Part shown: in pieces, positions 45,698 to 54,670 of the stretch | Layout: every line of letters begins with the position of its first letter | How positions within the stretch are numbered: the first letter of the stretch is position 1 | Assembly: GCF_016583825.1 (NCBI RefSeq) | Contig: NZ_NRRV01000008.1 | Span: 47,860 to 111,859, forward strand | Source of the DNA: Thiohalocapsa halophila | Lineage (GTDB): Bacteria > Pseudomonadota > Gammaproteobacteria > Chromatiales > Chromatiaceae | Length of the DNA: 64,000 nt | Direction: 5' to 3' | Position numbers and translations under genes: made by a program | Notes under the pieces: generated by a model | The model's input: the letters and a program-made list of their open reading frames with translations, nothing else | Told to the model about the DNA's origin: nothing | Database searches by the model: none

Positions 45698-45834
45698 GCG
45701 GTGCAAGAAACGGTGACGGTATACATATCTTTACGCGTATCGGTTGCCAAGCCGGAGCTGAAGCTTCGCCCAGGTGCTAGACGGGGTAACGCATCCGGCG
45801 CAAACTGATCGGCCCTCTCCATGAGCCGACGCGC

Positions 45835-46539
45835 TTGAGCACCACAGCCAGCTCTCTTCCGCCCATCCCGCCGTCCCCGCAGGGGCCGCCCCCGGCGCCG
45901 CCGCAGGAGCCCCAGCAGGAGTCCCCGCAGGAGCCACCCGAGTCCCCCGAGCAGATCGCCGCCACGCTCGCCGAGCAGGGCTGGTGTGTCACGGACGCCT
46001 TCGTACCGCCTCTGCTCGTCGGTCAGCTGCGCCACGAAGCGCGCGAGCGCTGGGATGCGGGCGCCTTCCGCCGCGCCGGTGTCGGCCGTGGTGCCGATCG
46101 CGAGCTGCGCCCGGAAGTCCGTACCGACCGCATCCTATGGCTGGAGCCCGCGGCCTTGTCGGGCGCGCAGCAGTGCTTGTGGGAGCGGCTGGAAGCTGTG
46201 CGCCTCGCCGTGAACCGGCAGATGTTCCTGGGGCTGCAGGAGCTGGAAGCCCACTTCGCGGTGTATCCGGCGGGTGCCTATTATCGCAAGCACCTGGACC
46301 AGTTCCACGGCATGGGCCGGCGCCAGCTGAGCTGCGTGCTCTACCTGGGGGAGGACTGGCAGGCCGCGGACGGCGGCGCCCTGCGCATGTATGTGGACAC
46401 GACCGACGCGGTCGTGGCCGCCGACGTGCTGCCCGTCGGCGGGCGTCTGGTGAGCTTCCTCAGCGCCCGCTTTCTGCACGAGGTGCTGCCCGCGCGCCGG
46501 GAGCGCCTCAGCATCACGGGCTGGTTTCGCAGCCGCTGA
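45835..46539 (+). CDS. 2OG-Fe(II) oxygenase (PKHD/prolyl-hydroxylase-like) with Pro/Gln-rich N-terminus
   Basis: 234 residues. The first 40 are a Pro/Gln/Glu low-complexity stretch. The double-stranded beta-helix follows with AHFAVYPAGAYYRKHLDQFHG (the H-x-D iron motif, HLD), LYLGEDW, the distal His in FLSARFLHEVLPA and an Arg for 2-oxoglutarate in RRERLSITGWFR. Such enzymes hydroxylate proteins or small molecules. The start is a TTG; no ATG fits the frame, so the real start may lie within the Pro-rich part. Confidence 0.82.
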   Translation: MSTTASSLPPIPPSPQGPPPAPPQEPQQESPQEPPESPEQIAATLAEQGWCVTDAFVPPLLVGQLRHEARERWDAGAFRRAGVGRGADRELRPEVRTDRILWLEPAALSGAQQCLWERLEAVRLAVNRQMFLGLQELEAHFAVYPAGAYYRKHLDQFHGMGRRQLSCVLYLGEDWQAADGGALRMYVDTTDAVVAADVLPVGGRLVSFLSARFLHEVLPARRERLSITGWFRSR

Positions 46540-46592
46540 CGGGCGCCGCCGTCGGGCAGCGTCCGAACGCCGGCCCATGCCGGCGCAAGCGC

Positions 46593-46811
46593 TTAGATCT
46601 GGGACTGCACGCTCTTGGGGAGTGCCTTCACCAGCAAACCGGTGACGACGGAGAAGGTGGCGGTGACGGCGGCGATCTTGGCCAGCTCCTGGGCGGGCGG
46701 CATCCTGAGCTTGAACTCGCCCTTGGCCGTGGCCTGGCCCATGTTGTAGTGGATGAGCGCCTCGGTCATGAAGACGCCGAAGGTGATGCCGGTGACGATG
46801 AGGTTGCCCAC
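46593..46811 (-). CDS. Small membrane protein of a DUF5132/HMA2 cluster
   Basis: 72 residues from a GTG preceded by AGGAG. Two hydrophobic helices (NLIVTGITFGVFMTEALIHY and AAVTATFSVVTGLLVKALPK) flank a basic loop with MGQATAKGEFKLRMPPAQEL. A longer frame starts at 46919, but its first 36 residues are not membrane-like. Last of three same-strand genes whose other members encode an HMA-like and a DUF5132 protein. Not recognised as a named family. Confidence 0.65.
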   Translation of the reverse strand: MGNLIVTGITFGVFMTEALIHYNMGQATAKGEFKLRMPPAQELAKIAAVTATFSVVTGLLVKALPKSVQSQI

Positions 46812-46929
46812 GGGGCGGTTGGCTCCTGGTTGCAGGGATGGTGCCTGAAAAGATAGCACAGGGATTGCGTGAGCCCAGGGCGCGCAGGCGACTGCATGCG
46901 CCAGCGCAGGCACATGCACAGGCGCGGAA

Positions 46930-47421
46930 TCAGATGTTGCCCGTGGGACCCGTCGGCGCGGGTTGATGCTCGTGCCCGGCGGCGGCGTCGCGCTCCATGC
47001 GCATGCCCACAGCGAGATCGACGACGTAGAGCAGCATGGTCAGTGCCGGCGCCAGCAGCTGGCCCTTCAGCAGCTGGTGGATGGAGAGGGTCGTCATGAT
47101 CAGGAAGACGACGATGCGCATGTCGTTGACGGAGACGTGAAACAGGTGACGCTCGGCGTGCTCCGGATGGAGCTGATGGTCCTCCAGCGGCGCCAGCCCG
47201 CTGCGGGTCAGTGCGCCCGCCAGGGCGTCCTCGCGTGCCGGGTCGAGCCAGATCAGCACGCTGGCGGTGGCGGGATTGATGCTGACCTCGTCGATCTCCG
47301 GCTGTGCGCGCAGGGACTCGTACAGCGAGAGGAAGAAGGGCAGGTCGTGGCGGCGCTGCGGCAGGCGCAGGCGCAGGCGGCCAGTGCTGCGGTGGACAAT
47401 GCGCGCGGTCTCGGGCGTCAC
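46930..47421 (-). CDS. HMA2 domain-containing membrane protein
   Basis: 163 residues. The N-terminal 75 residues (IVHRSTGRLRLRLPQRRHDLPFFLSLYESLRAQPEIDEVSINPATASVLIWL) form a ferredoxin-like HMA2 domain; the canonical metal-binding C-x-x-C is absent, as usual in this subfamily. Two hydrophobic segments follow (MRIVVFLIMTTLSIHQLL and LLAPALTMLLYVVDLAVGM), then a His-containing tail. Starts at a GTG. Such genes often precede P-type ATPases, but none is present here. Confidence 0.75.
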   Translation of the reverse strand: MTPETARIVHRSTGRLRLRLPQRRHDLPFFLSLYESLRAQPEIDEVSINPATASVLIWLDPAREDALAGALTRSGLAPLEDHQLHPEHAERHLFHVSVNDMRIVVFLIMTTLSIHQLLKGQLLAPALTMLLYVVDLAVGMRMERDAAAGHEHQPAPTGPTGNI

Positions 47422-47457
47422 GGTGCTGGCGTCGGCTGGGTCGATGCGTCGGTCTCC

Positions 47458-47760
47458 TCAGGCGTCCTTGTCGGCACCTGGCTCAGTATCGCTTCGAACG
47501 CTCGACAACGTGGCCTCGCGCTCCTCACGCAGCTCATCGCGCACCTCCGCCACCAGGTCTTCCATCAGCTCGCCGAGCTCGGCCGCGGCCTCCCGGCTCT
47601 TCTCGTAGGCCAGGAGACCCGCCTTCACCGCAGATCGCGCCGCCGGTCGCACATAGGGCGCGAGGACGGTGACCGCTACAGGGACCAGCACCGCCACGCC
47701 GATGCCGATGGCCGTGTTCCGAACGGCCTTGCTTTTGCCCAGGCTGCTGAGTTGGGGCAT
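47458..47760 (-). CDS. DUF5132 family protein
   Basis: 100 residues: one hydrophobic segment (NTAIGIGVAVLVPVAVTVLAPYVRP) followed by KAGLLAYEKSREAAAELGELMEDLVAEVRDELREE, an amphipathic acidic helix, the DUF5132 pattern. Function unknown; members occur next to HMA2 proteins, as here. The ATG at 47760 with GGAG eight bases before it is preferred over in-frame starts at 47787 and 47817. Confidence 0.75.
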   Translation of the reverse strand: MPQLSSLGKSKAVRNTAIGIGVAVLVPVAVTVLAPYVRPAARSAVKAGLLAYEKSREAAAELGELMEDLVAEVRDELREEREATLSSVRSDTEPGADKDA

Positions 47761-48116
47761 GTCCGAGACTCCGCTTGCGTACGCCATCGTGGGCCCCGGA
47801 ACCGGCCGGTCGGGCACCCGCTGCGCAGTCTAACGCAAACGCTTGCACCTAGCGCTGCCGAGCCGGTGCGCGGGTCAGCTCGCAGGGGGCGGCCGGGCGC
47901 GCCCCGGATGGGCGAGCGGGCGCAGGGAGATCAGGCTCAGTGACAGCGCTGATCCCCCGCCTCGGTCAAAGCGACAGCGACATCAACGCCGGCTGCAACG
48001 CTGCACTAGACACCAGTCGCGCTCCTATGATTCCATCGTGTACGTCAACGATATCCATCGGGTGGCTGCGTGCGCGCCGGCGCGCCTGCGGCGGTGCCCA
48101 CGCGCGGGAGGCTGCC

Positions 48117-48677
48117 TTGCGAGTCCTCATCGATTGCGGTGCCTACACCGGCGACAGCCTGCCAGCGCTGCTGCGGGCCTTCGGTCCCTTCGAGCGCATC
48201 GTCTGCTTCGAGGCCAACGCGGATCTGCCGGTGGCCGAGCCGGACGCCTTCGATGGCGCCGTCGAGGTCTGGCGCGCGGCCGTTTGGGACGGCAACACCC
48301 GGCTGCGCTTCTTCTTCGGCGAGCTCGACGAGCAGTCCTCCGTGCTGGAGAACAAGCGCACCGGCAACCTCTCGCGGGAACGCTCGGCCATGGTGCCGGC
48401 CGTGGATTTCGCGGGCTGGATCGAGCGCAACACCCAGCCGGAGGATCGGCTGACCGTCAAAATGGACATCGAGGGTGCGGAGTTCGACGTGCTGGAGAGG
48501 CTGGCCCGCCACGACAGCTGCCGGCGCGTCGAGCGGTTGCTGGTGGAATGGCACAACAACAGGCTGCATCCGCGCTGGCGCTATCGTCTGCGGCGCCGGC
48601 TCATCGAGCTGCGCTATCTCTTGAAGGGGCTGCCCATTCGGATATGGGGGCGGCGGCCGATCGCGGAGCCTGCGTGA
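48117..48677 (+). CDS. FkbM family methyltransferase
   Basis: 186 residues. The SAM-binding start LRVLIDCGAYTGDSLPALL (motif I), the acidic FEANADLPV (motif II), a middle VPAVDFAGWIERN and the FkbM signature LTVKMDIEGAEFDVLERL are clear. FkbM enzymes usually methylate sugar hydroxyls of polysaccharides or small molecules. The TTG at 48117 with GGGAGG five bases upstream is preferred; the frame stays open to an ATG at 47940 but that part is unconserved. Isolated gene before the second antiporter operon. Confidence 0.82.
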   Translation: MRVLIDCGAYTGDSLPALLRAFGPFERIVCFEANADLPVAEPDAFDGAVEVWRAAVWDGNTRLRFFFGELDEQSSVLENKRTGNLSRERSAMVPAVDFAGWIERNTQPEDRLTVKMDIEGAEFDVLERLARHDSCRRVERLLVEWHNNRLHPRWRYRLRRRLIELRYLLKGLPIRIWGRRPIAEPA

Positions 48678-48904
48678 GCTGTGATCGCAGGTGCCCGGCA
48701 TCGGGGCCGCGACCTCGGCATTGCTCAGGCATCTGCTGTGTAGCGGGCAGGATGCTGCCGACGCCGGGTAGCCGGTCAGCGCCAACGACCCCCGCCAGCC
48801 AAGCCGGCCCCGCCGCACCAGATCTGGACATGAGCGTGGACACGCCCCTGCCGAGCGAGCCTCGCTTGCGGTAGACTGCGCAGCTCGCAGTAGCCTGCCT
48901 GCCC

Positions 48905-51817
48905 ATGAATCTTCTCGTCGCTGTCCTGATTCCGCTGCTCGGTGCGCCCTTGGTCGCCTGGGCCGCCCACTTCGGCCGCTATCACGCCGCCTGGGCGGCG
49001 GGCTTGCTGACCGCGCTGGCGCTCGCCGTGGTGGTGCCCTCCATGCCGGCGGTGTTCGCCGGCGAGACTCTGGTGACCAGCATCCCCTGGCTGCCCGCCC
49101 TGGGGCTGAGTCTGGCCTTTCGGCTGGACGGCTTCGCGATGCTGTTCGCGATCCTGATTCTGGTTATCGGCCTGCTGGTGATCCTCTACGCCAGGTACTA
49201 CCTGAGCGACTCCGACAGCACCGGGCGCTTCTTCGCCTATCTGATGCTGTTCATGGGCTCGATGCTCGGCATCGTGCTGGCCGAGAACATCCTGCTGCTG
49301 CTGATGTTCTGGGAGATGACCAGCCTGTCGTCCTTCCTGCTCATCAGCTATTGGCAGCACCGCAGCGATGCGCGCAACGGCGCCCGCATGGCGCTGGCCG
49401 TCACCGGACTCGGCGGGCTCGCCATGCTGGGCGGCTTTCTGCTGCTGGGGCACATGGCCGGCAGCTACGCGCTCTCTGACATCCTGACCCAGGGCGATGC
49501 CATCCGCGCGCATCAGCTCTATACGCCTACCTTGGTGCTGATCCTGCTCGGGGTGTTCACCAAGTCCGCCCAGTTCCCGTTCCACTTCTGGCTGCCGCAG
49601 GCCATGGCGGCGCCGACGCCGGTGTCGGCCTATCTGCACTCGGCGACCATGGTGAAGGCAGGCGTCTTCCTGCTGGCGCGGCTGTTCCCGGTGCTCTCGG
49701 GCACCGACGCCTGGTCCGTCCTGGTGATGGGGGCGGGCTTGATCACGCTGGTGATCGGTGCCTACTTCGCGCTGTTCAAGCACGATCTGAAGGGCCTTCT
49801 GGCCTACTCCACCATCAGCCATCTCGGGCTGATCACCCTGCTGTTTGGCATCGGCACGCCGCTGGCGGCGGTGGCCGGCGTGTTTCACATCATCAACCAT
49901 GCCACCTTCAAGGCATCGCTGTTCATGGCCGCGGGCATCATCGACCATGAGTGCGGCACCCGCGATATGCGGCTCATCAACGGCCTGTGGCGCTACATGC
50001 CCTACACCGCCACGCTGGCCATGGTCGCGGCGGCGTCCATGGCGGGCGTGCCGCTGTTCAACGGTTTCCTGTCCAAGGAGATGTTCTTCCATGAAGCGGT
50101 GAACTTCGCCAAGTACACCACCTGGGACTGGACGCTCACGGTCGCCGCGGTGGCGGCGGGCGTGTTCGCGGTGGCCTATTCGCTGCGCTTCATCCACGAC
50201 GTCTTCTTCAACGGCGAGCCGGTGAACCTGCCGCGCGAGCCGCACGAGCCGCCGCGCTGGATGAAAGTGCCGGTGGAGGTGCTGGTGGCCCTCTGCCTGC
50301 TGGTGGGCATCTTGCCGGCCTACACCGTCGGGCCCTTGCTGAAGGTTGCCGTGGCCGGTGTGCTCCAGGCGGAGCCGCCTTACTACAGCCTGGCCATCTG
50401 GCACGGCGTGAACGCCGCGCTGGTCATGAGCATCGTCGCCCTGGTTGGGGGGGTGCTGGTCTACCTCGGGCGGCGGCCGTTGTTCAAGCTCGCTCAGCGC
50501 TGGCATGGTGTGCTGGATGCGCCCGCGCTCTACCAGTGGCTGCTGCGGGGCATACTGGCGCTGGCGCGCGCCGTCACCCGGCTGCTGGATGTGGGCTCCC
50601 TGCAGCGCCTGCTCGCCGTGCTCATCGTTACGGCGCTGGCGGCGGGTGCCATGGGCATCATCCCGCCGCATGTGCCCATTACGGGCTCCGTGCCCATCAG
50701 CATGCCGGACGCCGCCAGTGTGCTGGTGGCTGCGGCCCTGGTGGCGGTGGCGCTGGCGGCCGCGCTGATCCACCAGCGCCGGCTCACGGCGCTCATCGTG
50801 CTCGGCGCGGTGGGGCTTCTGGTGTCGTTGATCTTCGTGAAGTTCTCGGCGCCGGACCTGGCCCTGACGCAGCTGTCGGTGGAGATCGTGACCATCGTCC
50901 TGCTGCTGCTGGCCATGTATTTTCTGCCGCGGCGCACGCCGGTGGAGACCGACACCGGCCGGCGGCTGCGGCATTTTCTCATCGCGCTTGGGGCCGGCAG
51001 CGGCGCCGGCATCCTGTCCTGGGCCATGCTGACGCGCCCGCACGATCCAATCTCCGGATACTTTCTGGACAACAGCGTCTCCGGCGGCGGCGGCACCAAT
51101 GTGGTGAACGTCATCCTGGTGGACTTTCGCGGCTTCGACACCCTGGGCGAGATCACGGTGCTGGCGCTCGCGGCGCTCGGCATCTATGCCCTGCTCAAGG
51201 ACCTGCGCTTGGACGGGCCCACCCATGACATCGCGGGCCGGCTCTGGAACTGGGACATCCATCCGCCCATCATGGCGGCGCTGGTGCGCCTGCTGCTGCC
51301 CCTGGCTTTGCTGGTGGCCGTGTTCATTTTTCTGCGCGGTCACAACCTCCCCGGCGGCGGCTTCATCGCCGGGCTGGTGACGGCGGTGGCCTTGATCATG
51401 CAGTACCTCGCCAACGGCGTGGTTTGGACCCACGAGCGCATGCCGCGGAATCTGCACCCCGTCATCGGCATCGGGCTGCTCATCGCCGTGGCCACGGGCG
51501 CCGTCAGCATGTTGTTAGGCCATCCTTTCCTGACCTCGGCGTATACCCATGTGCACTGGCCCTTCGCCGACTTCGAGCTGGCGTCGGCCATCGCCTTCGA
51601 CCTGGGGGTGTACCTGGTGGTGGTGGGGGCAACGCTGCTGATCCTGGTACACATGGGCCTACTGCACGGCGCGAGCCACGCACCGGCCGCCGCCGGTGCC
51701 GGCGCGGTGTCCGGGCCCGCCGGGAGCCCCGGCTCGCACTCGGGAGCAGACGCGGCCACAGTTCGTGATCCAGCGCGCGCACCGGCGCCTGAGCCGACGC
51801 TCGAGCCCGCCGACTGA
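48905..51817 (+). CDS. mrpA: Antiporter subunit MrpA with fused MrpB (module 2)
   Basis: 970 residues. A NuoL-like channel half (1-560) has Glu137 in LLMFWEMTSLSSFLLISYW, the Lys of TKSAQFPFHFWLPQAMAAPTPVSAYLHSATMVKAG and the YSTISHLGLI break. It is followed by a DUF4040 part (SAPDLALTQLSVEIVTIVLLLL), an MbhE-like part (RDFRGFDTLGEITVLALAALGIYALL-type) and a C-terminal MnhB (HNLPGGGFIAGLVTAVALIMQYLANG). MrpB is thus fused, as in group 2 (Pha-type) systems. The complex exports Na+ or K+ in exchange for H+. First of six genes. Confidence 0.93.
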   Translation: MNLLVAVLIPLLGAPLVAWAAHFGRYHAAWAAGLLTALALAVVVPSMPAVFAGETLVTSIPWLPALGLSLAFRLDGFAMLFAILILVIGLLVILYARYYLSDSDSTGRFFAYLMLFMGSMLGIVLAENILLLLMFWEMTSLSSFLLISYWQHRSDARNGARMALAVTGLGGLAMLGGFLLLGHMAGSYALSDILTQGDAIRAHQLYTPTLVLILLGVFTKSAQFPFHFWLPQAMAAPTPVSAYLHSATMVKAGVFLLARLFPVLSGTDAWSVLVMGAGLITLVIGAYFALFKHDLKGLLAYSTISHLGLITLLFGIGTPLAAVAGVFHIINHATFKASLFMAAGIIDHECGTRDMRLINGLWRYMPYTATLAMVAAASMAGVPLFNGFLSKEMFFHEAVNFAKYTTWDWTLTVAAVAAGVFAVAYSLRFIHDVFFNGEPVNLPREPHEPPRWMKVPVEVLVALCLLVGILPAYTVGPLLKVAVAGVLQAEPPYYSLAIWHGVNAALVMSIVALVGGVLVYLGRRPLFKLAQRWHGVLDAPALYQWLLRGILALARAVTRLLDVGSLQRLLAVLIVTALAAGAMGIIPPHVPITGSVPISMPDAASVLVAAALVAVALAAALIHQRRLTALIVLGAVGLLVSLIFVKFSAPDLALTQLSVEIVTIVLLLLAMYFLPRRTPVETDTGRRLRHFLIALGAGSGAGILSWAMLTRPHDPISGYFLDNSVSGGGGTNVVNVILVDFRGFDTLGEITVLALAALGIYALLKDLRLDGPTHDIAGRLWNWDIHPPIMAALVRLLLPLALLVAVFIFLRGHNLPGGGFIAGLVTAVALIMQYLANGVVWTHERMPRNLHPVIGIGLLIAVATGAVSMLLGHPFLTSAYTHVHWPFADFELASAIAFDLGVYLVVVGATLLILVHMGLLHGASHAPAAAGAGAVSGPAGSPGSHSGADAATVRDPARAPAPEPTLEPAD

Positions 51818-51832
51818 CGGAGCTGCAACGCC

Positions 51833-52216
51833 GTGGAAGCCCTTCTTGCCGGCATCATCGCTAGTCTCACCGGTTGTGGTGTGTACCTGTTGTTGCGTGC
51901 CTACACCTTTCCGGTGGTACTGGGGCTGACGCTGTTGTCCTATGCCGTGAATCTCTTTCTGTTCGCTACCGGCCGGCTCACTGTCGGCCAACCGGCGGTC
52001 ATCAGCGCCGATGCCCCCGGCTATGCCGATCCGCTGCCGCAGGCATTGGTGCTGACCGCAATCGTTATCGCTTTTGGCATGACCGCCTTTGTGATCATGC
52101 TCGCACTGAAGGCGCGCGCGGCGCTGGGCAACGATCATGTGGACGGTCGCCCGGACGACGGCGGCGCAGACCGCCCGCTGCCCCACCGGGACCACGCCGG
52201 CAAGGAGGAGGCGTGA
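51833..52216 (+). CDS. mrpC: Antiporter subunit MrpC, NuoK-like (module 2)
   Basis: 127 residues with three helices; SYAVNLFLFATGR and DPLPQALVLTAIVIAFGMTAFVIMLALK are the canonical MrpC segments. The GTG start lies 15 bases after mrpA. The C-terminus is a polar Asp/Gly/His-rich tail whose codons contain the AAGGAGG ribosome-binding site of mrpD; the genes overlap by four bases. Confidence 0.92.
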   Translation: MEALLAGIIASLTGCGVYLLLRAYTFPVVLGLTLLSYAVNLFLFATGRLTVGQPAVISADAPGYADPLPQALVLTAIVIAFGMTAFVIMLALKARAALGNDHVDGRPDDGGADRPLPHRDHAGKEEA

Positions 52217-53832
52217 GCCAAGCCGTGATCTTGCCGCTGCTGCTGCCGCTGGCGGCGGCGATCCTGCTGCTGCTGACCCGGCGGCGGATCTCGCTGCGGG
52301 TGCGCCGAGGGCTCAACCTGGGCGTCTCCGTGCTGGAGCTGCTCGCGGTGCTCTGGCTGCTGGTGCTGGTCAGCGGCGAGGGCATCCTGGTTTATCAGGT
52401 GGGCGACTGGCCGGCGCCCTACGGCATCTCCTTGGTGGCCGATCGGCTCAGCGTCTGGATGCTGCTGATCACCGCCTTGCTGGCCTGTTGTGCCCTCTAC
52501 TACGCCGTGCAGGGCACCGACCGCGGCAGCCGCCACTTCCATCCGCTGTTCCAGCTGCAGCTCTTCGGGCTGAACGGGGCCTTTCTCACCGGCGATCTGT
52601 TCAACCTGTTCGTGTTCTTCGAGGTGCTGCTGCTGGCGTCCTATGGGCTGCTGCTGCACGGCGGCGGCCGCGCACGGGTCCGCGCCGGTTTGCATTTCGT
52701 GGTGCTGAACCTGGCGGGCTCCACGCTGTTTCTGTTTGCGGTGGGAACGCTCTATGGCGTTCTGGGCACGCTGAGCATGGCCGATCTCGCCAGCCGGGTG
52801 GCGGATACGGCGCCGGCGGATGTCGGCATCGTGCGCGCCGCCGGGCTGCTGTTGTTCACCGTGTTCGCGCTGAAAGCGGCCCTGGTCCCGCTGTATCTAT
52901 GGCTGCCGGCCGCCTATGCCGGGACCTCGGCGCCGGTGGCCGCGCTCTTCGCCATCATGACCAAGGTGGGCGCCTACGCCATTCTGCGGGTGGAGACCTT
53001 GATTTTCGGCGATACCGCCGGCCCCCTGGCCCATCTCATCGAGCCGGTGCTGCTGCCGTTGGCCCTGGCGACCCTGGGGGTCGCCGTGCTGGGCGTGCTG
53101 GCGGCCCAAGGCCTGCGCCGGCAGACCGCCTATTTGGTTGTACTCTCGGTCGGCACGCTGCTCACCGCCTTCGCCCTCGGCACCCGGGACGGCATCGCCG
53201 CCGGACTCTACTACCTGCCGCATAGCACCTTCGCCGCCGCGGCGCTGTTTTTACTGGCTGACGTCATTGCCCGCGGGCGCGGCGCTATGGGCGATCGCCT
53301 GGAGCCCGGTCCTGCGGTGCCGGCGGCGCCGCTGGTGGGCGGGCTCTTCTTCCTGGCGGCGGTGCTGATCGCCGGTCTGCCGCCCTTGTCCGGCTTCCTC
53401 GGCAAGTGGATGCTGCTGCAGGCGGCCCTGGAGCGCCCGGCGATGCCCTGGATATTCGCGCTGGTGCTGACTGCGGGCCTGCTCACCATCGTGGCACTGG
53501 CACGCACGGGCAGCATGCTGTTCTATCGGGCGGCGGCGGGCGGCGGGGACGCCAGCGCTTTGGCCTTGGTCTCGGGCCTCGCGTCCGCCGTCGGGCGGGA
53601 TGATCCGAGCCAGCGCAGCGACGGCTGGCGCTGCGACATCGGCGCGCCGGCGATGCGCGCCGGTCCGGATTGGAAGCGGCTTGCGCCCGTGCTGGCCTTG
53701 ACGGGTCTGTGCCTGGTATTGGTGGCCGCCGCCGGGCCGGTGACGGCGTTCACCGCCGCCACGGCGGATGCCCTGCTCGCGCCCGAGCGCTATATCGAGG
53801 CCGTGCTCGGCGGCGTGGTTGGAGGACGCTGA
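52213..53832 (+). CDS. mrpD: Antiporter subunit MrpD (module 2)
   Basis: 539 residues, about fourteen helices. Glu137 in LFNLFVFFEVLLLASYG, Lys220 in FALKAALVPLYLWLP and Lys250 in IMTKVGAYAILR coincide in number and setting with residues essential in Bacillus MrpD. It starts at a GTG with AAGGAGG upstream. Forms the second channel-type subunit next to MrpA. A hydrophilic loop near 455-490 is poorly conserved. Confidence 0.93.
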   Translation: MSQAVILPLLLPLAAAILLLLTRRRISLRVRRGLNLGVSVLELLAVLWLLVLVSGEGILVYQVGDWPAPYGISLVADRLSVWMLLITALLACCALYYAVQGTDRGSRHFHPLFQLQLFGLNGAFLTGDLFNLFVFFEVLLLASYGLLLHGGGRARVRAGLHFVVLNLAGSTLFLFAVGTLYGVLGTLSMADLASRVADTAPADVGIVRAAGLLLFTVFALKAALVPLYLWLPAAYAGTSAPVAALFAIMTKVGAYAILRVETLIFGDTAGPLAHLIEPVLLPLALATLGVAVLGVLAAQGLRRQTAYLVVLSVGTLLTAFALGTRDGIAAGLYYLPHSTFAAAALFLLADVIARGRGAMGDRLEPGPAVPAAPLVGGLFFLAAVLIAGLPPLSGFLGKWMLLQAALERPAMPWIFALVLTAGLLTIVALARTGSMLFYRAAAGGGDASALALVSGLASAVGRDDPSQRSDGWRCDIGAPAMRAGPDWKRLAPVLALTGLCLVLVAAAGPVTAFTAATADALLAPERYIEAVLGGVVGGR

Positions 53833-53834
53833 GC

Positions 53835-54332
53835 ATGCTGCGTCGACTGCTGCCGCATCCGCTGCTCACCGTTGCGCTCGCGCTCACTTGGCTGTTGCTG
53901 GTGAACAGCGTCACCACGGGGCAGGCGTTGGTGGGTCTGCTGCTCGGCTGGGCCATTCCGGTGTTCACGCGACGCTTCTGGCCGGACCGCGTGCGCATTG
54001 CCCGGCCCTGGTGGCTCGTGTTTTTCCTGATCAAGGTGTTGTGGGACATCCTCGTCGCCAATGTGGCCGTGGCGGCGCTGATCCTGGGCGGTCGGCGCTT
54101 TGCTCGTCCGGCGTTCGTGCCCGTGCCCCTGGAGCTGCGCACCGAGCTGGCCATCAGCATCCTGGCCAATACCATCTCGCTAACACCGGGCACCGTCTCG
54201 GCATGGCTGAGCCCGGACCGCAAAACCCTGATGGTGCATGGCCTGCGGGTGAGCGACCCCGAGGCCCTGGTGCAGGAGATCAAGACGCGCTACGAGCGTC
54301 CCCTGATCTATATCTTCGAGCCGCCCTGCTGA
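53835..54332 (+). CDS. mrpE: Antiporter subunit MrpE (module 2)
   Basis: 165 residues with two to three N-terminal helices and the cytoplasmic ISILANTISLTPGTVSAWLSPDRKTLMVHGL region, the conserved MrpE/MnhE core. ATG two bases after the mrpD stop. Compared with the module 1 homologue it keeps the standard SLTPGT, whereas module 1 has SQIPGT. Confidence 0.92.
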   Translation: MLRRLLPHPLLTVALALTWLLLVNSVTTGQALVGLLLGWAIPVFTRRFWPDRVRIARPWWLVFFLIKVLWDILVANVAVAALILGGRRFARPAFVPVPLELRTELAISILANTISLTPGTVSAWLSPDRKTLMVHGLRVSDPEALVQEIKTRYERPLIYIFEPPC

Positions 54333-54392
54333 GTTCGGGCTGAGTCCGGGCCCCTGGCGCCATGACCCCGACCCCACTACGCTGAGCCCACT

Positions 54393-54662
54393 ATGTTGAG
54401 CACCGCCCTGATCATCGCCTTCACGCTCGTCTGCGCGGCCCTGGCTATGAGCCTATGGCGGCTGCTGGCGGGCCCGGACCACCCGGACCGGATCTTGGCG
54501 CTGGATACGCTCTACGTGAACACCATTGCGCTCTTGGTGCTGCTCGGCATCCTGCTCGGCAGTGCACTGTACTTCGAGGCGGCGCTGCTGATCGCCATGA
54601 TGGGCTTCGTGGGCACCGTCGCGCTGTGCAAGTATCTGCTGCGCGGCGACATCATCGAATAG
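54393..54662 (+). CDS. mrpF: Antiporter subunit MrpF (module 2)
   Basis: 89 residues, three helices, with GPDHPDRILALDTLYVN (the G-P-x-x-x-D-R motif) and the acidic helix YFEAALLIAMMGFVGTVALCKYLLRGDIIE. Normal MrpF length without the long tail seen in module 1. Follows mrpE by 60 bases. Confidence 0.93.
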   Translation: MLSTALIIAFTLVCAALAMSLWRLLAGPDHPDRILALDTLYVNTIALLVLLGILLGSALYFEAALLIAMMGFVGTVALCKYLLRGDIIE

Positions 54663-54670
54663 GTGCGAGC

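Noticed and set aside
48776..51457. 893-codon open frame antisense to mrpA
   Set aside because: Gln/His/Arg-rich shadow of a hydrophobic gene: Leu/Val codons read in reverse give Gln/His.
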